This document shows positions 58,825-64,000 of a stretch of 64,000 nt of DNA, in pieces. The notes beneath the pieces were generated by a model that saw only the letters and a program-made list of their open reading frames with translations, did no database searches and was not told where the DNA came from. Both the position numbers and the translations under genes were made by a program. Source of the stretch: Gemmatimonadota bacterium. GTDB taxonomy: Bacteria > Gemmatimonadota > Gemmatimonadetes > Gemmatimonadales > Gemmatimonadaceae. Location of the stretch: positions 496,001-560,000 of the forward strand of contig JAQBPX010000038.1 of assembly GCA_028287305.1 (NCBI GenBank), given 5' to 3'. The first letter of the stretch is position 1, and every line of letters begins with the position of its first letter.

Positions 58825-61800
58825 ATGGCGCGGCTCGAGATGATCACGGCGACGGACCCGGCCGTGCTGCTGCGCCACGCCGCCAGCGGGTTCCTGGTCC
58901 CGATGAAGGCGTCGGACGAAAACCCCTTCCCCACCATTCCCTACCTGCTCGCGGTGCGACAGGGCGGGCTGCGCGACGACGTCTACTCCCTCGCGACCGC
59001 GGCCGGCTCAAAGGGGTGGTTCGACCTGCCCCTCTGCATCTTCCACGAGCTGCACGACCGCCTCGGCGCCCCTTCGCGCACGGTTCTCGGCGACCGCGAG
59101 CGCCTGGTGATGCTGCACGCCGCCATTCGCTCGGCCGGCTCCAACGTGTTCGCGAAGCTCGATCGCCCCGAGGACTTCCTCGAGGCCGTGGACCGGCTGT
59201 TCGGTGAGCTGGTTTCGGAGGATGTGTCGCCTGAGCGATTCTCCTCGGCGCTCGCATCGCGCGCTGATCGCGACAACTTCGAGCAGCTGCGCGACGACGA
59301 CCTCTCGCGCTCATACGCTGCCTACCGCGCGGCGCTCGCACAGCACGACATCGGCGACGGACGCGACGGTTGGCTGCACGCGGCTCGTGCGATCGACGCG
59401 GGCACCGCAGACCTGTCGACGATGCATCGTGGACATAGGGAGCTGCGCATCTTCGGGCTCCAGGACCTGCGACACGGTTGGTCGCACCTGATCGCAGCGC
59501 TGGGGCGTACTACCCAGCTGGATCGCGTTACGCTGCATTCGAGCACGGCGCTGGAGCTGGGGGCCATTCCGCATGAGCGGGTGGTGCTCGAGGAGCCGGA
59601 GTCGGTGGCTACGCGCTTGTTCTCGCAGGCGTCGTCCCGAGCGAAGCCTGTCATCCTGAGCGAAGCGAAGGATCTGCAGTTGGGCCGCCCCCGCCTCCTC
59701 TCCGCCCCCGACAACGAACGCGAGCTCCAGTGGATCTCCCTGGAATGCCGCCGCCTCATCGACGCCGGCACCGCGCCCCACCGCATCGCAATCGTAGCGC
59801 GCCAATCCCGCCCCGGCGTCGATCGCGCCGTTTCCGCCCTCGCCCGCGTCGGCGTCCCCGCCACCGCCCGCCAGCGCACCGCTATCTGCGAGATCCCCGT
59901 GATCCGCGCGCTGCAGTCCCTGCTCGGCGCCGCCGGCGAAGGCTGGACGCGACACGGCCTCTCCGAAGTCGCCGACAACCCCTACCTCGGCGCCGGGCTC
60001 TCCACGCAGGTCCTCAACTTCCTCGGCTTCCGTCGCCGGATCATCGGGCTCTCCGCCTGGCAGAAGTCCCTCGACGCGCTCGCCGTGCAGGAGGCCTCAC
60101 CGAACCAGCGCGACCGCCTTCCCTCCCCCGAGCTGGTGGCCGAGACGCGCGAGGCGTTCGCGCAATTCTCCGAGCGCGCGCGAGAGCTGGACAAGGGACG
60201 CACCCTCCCCGAGTGGCTCGAGTGGCTGGCCGCGATGATGGAGCGCGACGACTGGGAACTCCGCAAGCGCGCCTTCACCGTGGAAGGTGAGCGCTACGAC
60301 CTGCTGAGACTCGACGCCACCGGATGCGAGGCGCTGCAGGGCGTGATCGACGAATGGCGCTCGGCCGTCACCAAGTATGCCGATGACGAGATGCGCTCGT
60401 CGCGCCTCTCCGTCGGCGAGTTCGCCTCGCAACTCTCGGCGTGCCTGCGCGGCGAGGTCGCACTCTGGACGCCGATGTTTCGCGGCGTGCAGGTGCTCGA
60501 GTCACTCGCCGCCGCGTACCGCAGCTTCGAGCACGTCTTCGTGATCGGCATGGAAGCGGGCGCGTTCCCGGTGCGCGCGTCGCAGTCGCCCATCTTCGAC
60601 GACCGCGAGCGCTCTGCCCTCGTCGCCGCGGGCATCCCCCTCGAGCTGCGCGGCGTGTGGGACGCACGCGAGCGCGAGCTCTTCCGCATCCTCGTGGCGG
60701 GCGCGCGGCAGCTAACCCTCAGCCACGCCCGCTGCGACGAACAGGGCAGCGAAGTGATTGCGTCGGCGTTCGTAGATGAACTCCTCGACGCCTGCGACGT
60801 CGAGAAGGTGTCAGTAGCCACCAGCGACGTAGTGCTGAAGGGAGTTCCTCTCTACAAGGCAGTCATCCTGAGCAGCCCCGCTGTCATCCTGAGCGAAGCG
60901 AGGGATCTGCCGTTGCAGTTGCCGTTGCCGTCCGCTTTGGACCACGCCCAGCACGCGGCGCGCGTGGAACGCATGCGCCACCTAGGCCAGCCGAGCCCCT
61001 GGTCAGGAACGATCGAAGACCCCGAACTGGTAGCCATGCTCGCCGAGCAGTTCGGCGACGACTACCTCTGGAGCCCCACGCAGCTCGAGGAGTTCGCGAA
61101 GTGCCCGTGGGCATTCTTCTCCAAGCGCCTGCTCGGCCTCGAGCTCCTCGAGGATCCCGAGGAAGACATCGCCCCCTCGGCGCAGGGCACCATCCTGCAC
61201 GTGGCGCTCGAGCGGTTCTACAACGAGGCCATGAAGCGCGACGGCAAGCCGGTGTTCCTCCGCGAACCCGACCTCGCGTGGGCGCTGCCGCTGGCCGAGC
61301 AATGCGTGGACGCAGCCTTCGCCGCCGAGATGGAGCGGCAGTGGGTGGGACACCCGGCGATGCATGCCGCGAAGCAGGGAGAGTTGCGTCGCATCATGAC
61401 GGGGTTCATCGCCTGGGAGGTTGCCCTCCACGAGGAGATGCACGAGGACAACAACCGCAAGAAGGCGCCGAAGCTCATCCGCACGGGTGTCGAGAGTCAC
61501 GAGCTCAGGTTCGACGACATGCGCTACGTGAAGGACGGCGTCACGCTCCGTTATCGCGGCACCATCGATCGCGTCGAGGTATCGGTGGATGATCGCCTGC
61601 CCGGCGTGCCGTTCATCGGTGCGCTCGACTACAAGACGAGCAAGTACGCGACGCCCGGCGGTGGCGAGGCGAAGGCGTGGGCCGACGGCGTGGTGCTGCA
61701 GGTTCCGCTCTATGCGTATGCGCTCTCGCAGCTGCGGCCGGACCATGAGGTGGTGCGCGTTGGGTATGCGTCGCTCAAGCGGCCCGCGTCCATTCACCAG

Positions 61801-62019
61801 CTCGAGCTCTACCAGTTCGATCGCAAGACCGGCGAGGCCGATCCCGACGACAAGGCGCAGGAGAAGTGGAAGGACGCGCTCAACGCCGCGGTGATGCAGC
61901 TCAAGCGGGCGCGCGCCGGCGAGTTCCCCGCCGATCCGCCGCCGAGCTGTCACTGTCCGCCGTGGTGCCATGGACGCGACGTCTGCCGCGTCAAGGGAGG
62001 TCCTCGTGACGCGTTCTGA
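58825..62019 (+). CDS. addB: AddB-type helicase/nuclease subunit (PD-(D/E)XK) with in-frame repeat insertions
   Basis: 1064 residues. An inactivated helicase-like body carries a C-terminal PD-(D/E)XK nuclease: GALDYKTSKYATP has Asp935-Tyr-Lys937, and an upstream LRYRGTIDRVEV also fits. Iron-sulfur cysteines are Cys760 (CPWAFFSK) and a C-terminal cluster with Cys1042, Cys1044, Cys1048 and Cys1054 (SCHCPPWCHGRDVCR), as in AddB. It forms the AddAB heterodimer that processes double-strand breaks. Two in-frame repeat copies encode VILSEAKDLQL (about residues 275-286) and VILSSPAVILSEARDLPL (about 681-698); they sit in presumed loops and leave the frame open. It overlaps the addA start (GTG) by 14 bp. 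Confidence 0.93.
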   Translation: MARLEMITATDPAVLLRHAASGFLVPMKASDENPFPTIPYLLAVRQGGLRDDVYSLATAAGSKGWFDLPLCIFHELHDRLGAPSRTVLGDRERLVMLHAAIRSAGSNVFAKLDRPEDFLEAVDRLFGELVSEDVSPERFSSALASRADRDNFEQLRDDDLSRSYAAYRAALAQHDIGDGRDGWLHAARAIDAGTADLSTMHRGHRELRIFGLQDLRHGWSHLIAALGRTTQLDRVTLHSSTALELGAIPHERVVLEEPESVATRLFSQASSRAKPVILSEAKDLQLGRPRLLSAPDNERELQWISLECRRLIDAGTAPHRIAIVARQSRPGVDRAVSALARVGVPATARQRTAICEIPVIRALQSLLGAAGEGWTRHGLSEVADNPYLGAGLSTQVLNFLGFRRRIIGLSAWQKSLDALAVQEASPNQRDRLPSPELVAETREAFAQFSERARELDKGRTLPEWLEWLAAMMERDDWELRKRAFTVEGERYDLLRLDATGCEALQGVIDEWRSAVTKYADDEMRSSRLSVGEFASQLSACLRGEVALWTPMFRGVQVLESLAAAYRSFEHVFVIGMEAGAFPVRASQSPIFDDRERSALVAAGIPLELRGVWDARERELFRILVAGARQLTLSHARCDEQGSEVIASAFVDELLDACDVEKVSVATSDVVLKGVPLYKAVILSSPAVILSEARDLPLQLPLPSALDHAQHAARVERMRHLGQPSPWSGTIEDPELVAMLAEQFGDDYLWSPTQLEEFAKCPWAFFSKRLLGLELLEDPEEDIAPSAQGTILHVALERFYNEAMKRDGKPVFLREPDLAWALPLAEQCVDAAFAAEMERQWVGHPAMHAAKQGELRRIMTGFIAWEVALHEEMHEDNNRKKAPKLIRTGVESHELRFDDMRYVKDGVTLRYRGTIDRVEVSVDDRLPGVPFIGALDYKTSKYATPGGGEAKAWADGVVLQVPLYAYALSQLRPDHEVVRVGYASLKRPASIHQLELYQFDRKTGEADPDDKAQEKWKDALNAAVMQLKRARAGEFPADPPPSCHCPPWCHGRDVCRVKGGPRDAF
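59650..59682 (+). repeat. Dispersed repeat copy in frame within addB (first)
   Basis: A copy of the CTGAGCGAAGCGAAGGATCT variant, encoding VILSEAKDLQL in the reading frame of AddB. Confidence 0.88.
60862..60914 (+). repeat. Dispersed repeat, one partial and one full copy in frame within addB (second)
   Basis: A partial copy (CATCCTGAGC at about 60862-60873) is followed by a full copy (to about 60914), encoding VILSSPAVILSEARDLPL. The downstream CCGTTGCAGTTGC is shared with the flank of the repeat copy in the ADOP permease gene. Confidence 0.85.
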
Positions 62020-64000
62020 CATCGTACTTGCAGAGCCCGAAGCGCCCAAGGTTCCGACCGCCGCACAGTTCGCGGTCGTCCGTGAGCGCAGGCAGCACCT
62101 GCTCGTCTCGGCTGGCGCCGGCACCGGCAAGACGTTCACCGTGGTGTCGCGACTGCTCTACGAGGTGGGCGTCGCCGTTGGCGGTGAGGTGGTGGACTCG
62201 CCGCTCGCGCTGGAAGACGTCGCGGCCATCACGTTCACGAACAAGGCCGCTGCTGAGCTCAAGCAGAAGTTGCGCGACGGGCTACGCGATGCTCACCGTC
62301 GCGCCGATGCGTACGCGGTAGACGGCGCGCGCGTCGGCACCATTCACGCCTTCTGCGGCGACATCCTCCGAGAGTTCGCGCTGCGTAGCGGGCGAAGCCC
62401 GTCGCTGTCGCTGATGGAGGAAGGCGAGGCCAGCGTGCTGGCCGAGCAGGCGGTGACGGAAACACTGCTCGGCGCGCTGGATGAAGCGCCGAGTGCGCAG
62501 CTCGCGAAGGGACTTTCGACGCTGCTGTCCATGTATTCGGCGAAGGACATCGCCACGTGGATGGGTGAGCTGGTCGAGAAGGGTTCGTCGCTGCCGGCGC
62601 TGTTCGCGAAGCGCGCGCAGTTCGGCAGCAACGAGCGCACCCTGGTGGAGCTGGCGACGCTGGCGCAGGCGCGGCTGGAAGAGATGCTCGTGGAGCGCGG
62701 GGCGCTGGACTTCGACCGGATGATCACGTGGACGCGCGACCTGCTGCGCGATGACGCCGGCGCTCGGCGCGCGCTGCAGCGGCGGATCAAGCTGCTGGTG
62801 GTGGATGAGTTCCAGGACGTGGATCCCGTCCAGCGCGAGATCGCGTACCTGCTGGCCGATCCCGAGAGTGGTCGCACCGACACCACGCGACTGGTGCTGG
62901 TGGGCGACCCCAAGCAGAGCATCTATCGGTTCCGCAAGGCGGACGTATCGACGTGGCGGTTCGTGGAGCGCGACTTCGCCGAGCGTGGCTGGGGGCGCGT
63001 GGTGCCACTCACGTACAATCGTCGAAGTGTGCCGGCCATCCTCGGCTTCGTGGACCATGCGATCGGCACGCTGCTCGACACACCGCTGCGCGGTGGTGAG
63101 CTGGAGGACTTCGAGGTGGCCTACGCGCCGCTGCATCCCCTGCGCCCCGATGGCGATCGCGAGCATCCCGTAGAAGTGATCGTGATCCCGCCCAATGAGG
63201 AGGGCAAGGCGCAGAAGGCCGAGGTGGTGCGGCTGAGCGAGGCGCGTGCGATGGCGCGTCGCGCGAAGGAGCTGCACGCCGACGGAGTGCCGTGGAAGGA
63301 AATGGCGCTGCTGATGACGAGCTGGAGCGGCCTGGAGCTGTATACCGATGCGTTCGCGAAGGAGAACATCCCGACGTATGCGCTGCGGAGCGATGGATTC
63401 TACGAGTGCATGGAGATCGTCGACTGCCTCGTGGCGCTGAAGGCCATTCGCGATCCGAGGGATGATCGCGCGCTGGTGGGTTTTTTCAGGTCGCCGTTCG
63501 TCGCGGTGTCGGATGAGACATTGCTGCGGTTGAGGAAGGGAGTGGCGGCGGGCCCGTTGTGGAATGGGCTCACTGGATTTGCGCTCGCCGATGCAGCCGA
63601 GGCGGCGCGCCTTGCGCGTGGCGTGGAGCTGCTGCGGAAGTACTCGGCGCTGCGCGATCGCGTGCCGAGCGCGACGCTACTCGAGGACCTCTTGGAGGAA
63701 AGCGGCTACCTGGCGCACCTCGGGCTGATGGGCGCGGATGGGCTGCAACGCCTGGCCAACCTGCAGAAGCTGGTGCGCACCCTGGGCGTGATGCGCGAGG
63801 AGAGCCTGGGCGAAGCGCTGGCGACCATCGGCCGCGCGCGCGAGCTGGGCGTGCGAGTGGGCTCGGCGCGGCTGCACGCCGAGGGCGACGATGTCGTGAC
63901 CATCAGCACCGTGCACTCGGCCAAGGGCCTCGAATGGAGCGTGGTGTTCTGGTGCGACCTGGTGCGCGGCAAGTCGGCGGATCGCACGCGCCTGTATGTG
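62006..64000 (+). CDS. addA: AddA-type UvrD-like helicase/nuclease subunit (3' partial)
   Basis: 665 residues are seen, from a GTG with AGGGAGG at 5 nt; the frame runs open through the right window edge. Helicase motif I is SAGAGTGKTFT (Walker A Lys42), motif II is LLVVDEFQDVD (Asp267, Glu268), with VGDPKQSIYRFRKAD and LTYNRRSVPAIL as further UvrD-type motifs, and TISTVHSAKGLEW near the end. The missing part would hold the last helicase motifs and the C-terminal nuclease. With addB it forms the RecBCD-like AddAB complex for double-strand-break repair. Confidence 0.95.
   Translation, partial: MTRSDIVLAEPEAPKVPTAAQFAVVRERRQHLLVSAGAGTGKTFTVVSRLLYEVGVAVGGEVVDSPLALEDVAAITFTNKAAAELKQKLRDGLRDAHRRADAYAVDGARVGTIHAFCGDILREFALRSGRSPSLSLMEEGEASVLAEQAVTETLLGALDEAPSAQLAKGLSTLLSMYSAKDIATWMGELVEKGSSLPALFAKRAQFGSNERTLVELATLAQARLEEMLVERGALDFDRMITWTRDLLRDDAGARRALQRRIKLLVVDEFQDVDPVQREIAYLLADPESGRTDTTRLVLVGDPKQSIYRFRKADVSTWRFVERDFAERGWGRVVPLTYNRRSVPAILGFVDHAIGTLLDTPLRGGELEDFEVAYAPLHPLRPDGDREHPVEVIVIPPNEEGKAQKAEVVRLSEARAMARRAKELHADGVPWKEMALLMTSWSGLELYTDAFAKENIPTYALRSDGFYECMEIVDCLVALKAIRDPRDDRALVGFFRSPFVAVSDETLLRLRKGVAAGPLWNGLTGFALADAAEAARLARGVELLRKYSALRDRVPSATLLEDLLEESGYLAHLGLMGADGLQRLANLQKLVRTLGVMREESLGEALATIGRARELGVRVGSARLHAEGDDVVTISTVHSAKGLEWSVVFWCDLVRGKSADRTRLYV

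Overview
This is GC-rich DNA from a Gram-negative, didermic bacterium. The clues are a TonB-dependent receptor paired with a DUF4249-like lipoprotein, several outer-membrane beta-barrel candidates, many lipoproteins, a PadR plus ADOP-type permease pair, and a very large secreted BNR-repeat protein. That mix is common in Gemmatimonadota and also in Acidobacteriota. I infer a Gemmatimonadaceae-like organism, but no rRNA or other marker here proves it. No rRNA, tRNA, CRISPR array, transposase or phage gene was found.

Layout. 1-6.6 kb: end of a hybrid histidine kinase, two envelope proteins, two small unknowns, then an Lrp-type regulator divergent from a PLP-dependent decarboxylase and an ATP-grasp ligase. 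6.6-12.8 kb: an inverted-repeat element, a 1303-residue secreted BNR protein, a DsbA-like lipoprotein and an EXORDIUM-like lipoprotein, separated by strong hairpin terminators. 12.9-24.5 kb (minus strand): a tightly overlapping chemosensory operon, cheY-cheA-cheW-mcp-(PAS/HEAT)-cheR-cheB-receiver-cheC-histidine kinase, with one soluble receptor that is nearly all coiled coil. 24.6-29.4 kb: TonB receptor, DUF4249-like lipoprotein and M20 peptidase. 29.4-34.1 kb: three repeat-filled intergenic blocks around a small outer-membrane protein and a PadR/ADOP pair. 34.1-38.3 kb: AI-2E-family permease, DUF4112 protein, a type IV pilin with a sigma-54-like promoter, and a cyanophycin-synthetase-like Mur ligase that lacks its ATP-grasp domain. 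38.4-41.9 kb: a lower-GC three-gene block. 42-54 kb: assorted housekeeping and unknown genes, including a DUF4160/DUF2442 pair and an ArsR/AHSA1 pair.

54.2-64 kb is the most interesting part. A five-gene minus-strand operon encodes two WYL (PafB/PafC-like) regulators, a protein with a C-terminal HEPN-like region (R-X4-H motif), a PUA/EVE-like plus HNH endonuclease, and a small protein translationally coupled to it. It diverges from addB-addA (the latter cut by the window end). I read this as a DNA-damage or nucleic-acid-stress regulatory pair joined to candidate RNase and DNase effectors, beside the AddAB break-repair enzyme. It may be an undescribed defence or stress module.

A second theme is a dispersed repeat with core CTGAGCGAAGCGAGGGACCT. 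It sits in intergenic DNA and also, in frame, inside addB and the ADOP permease gene, with a possible decayed copy in a membrane metalloprotease gene.
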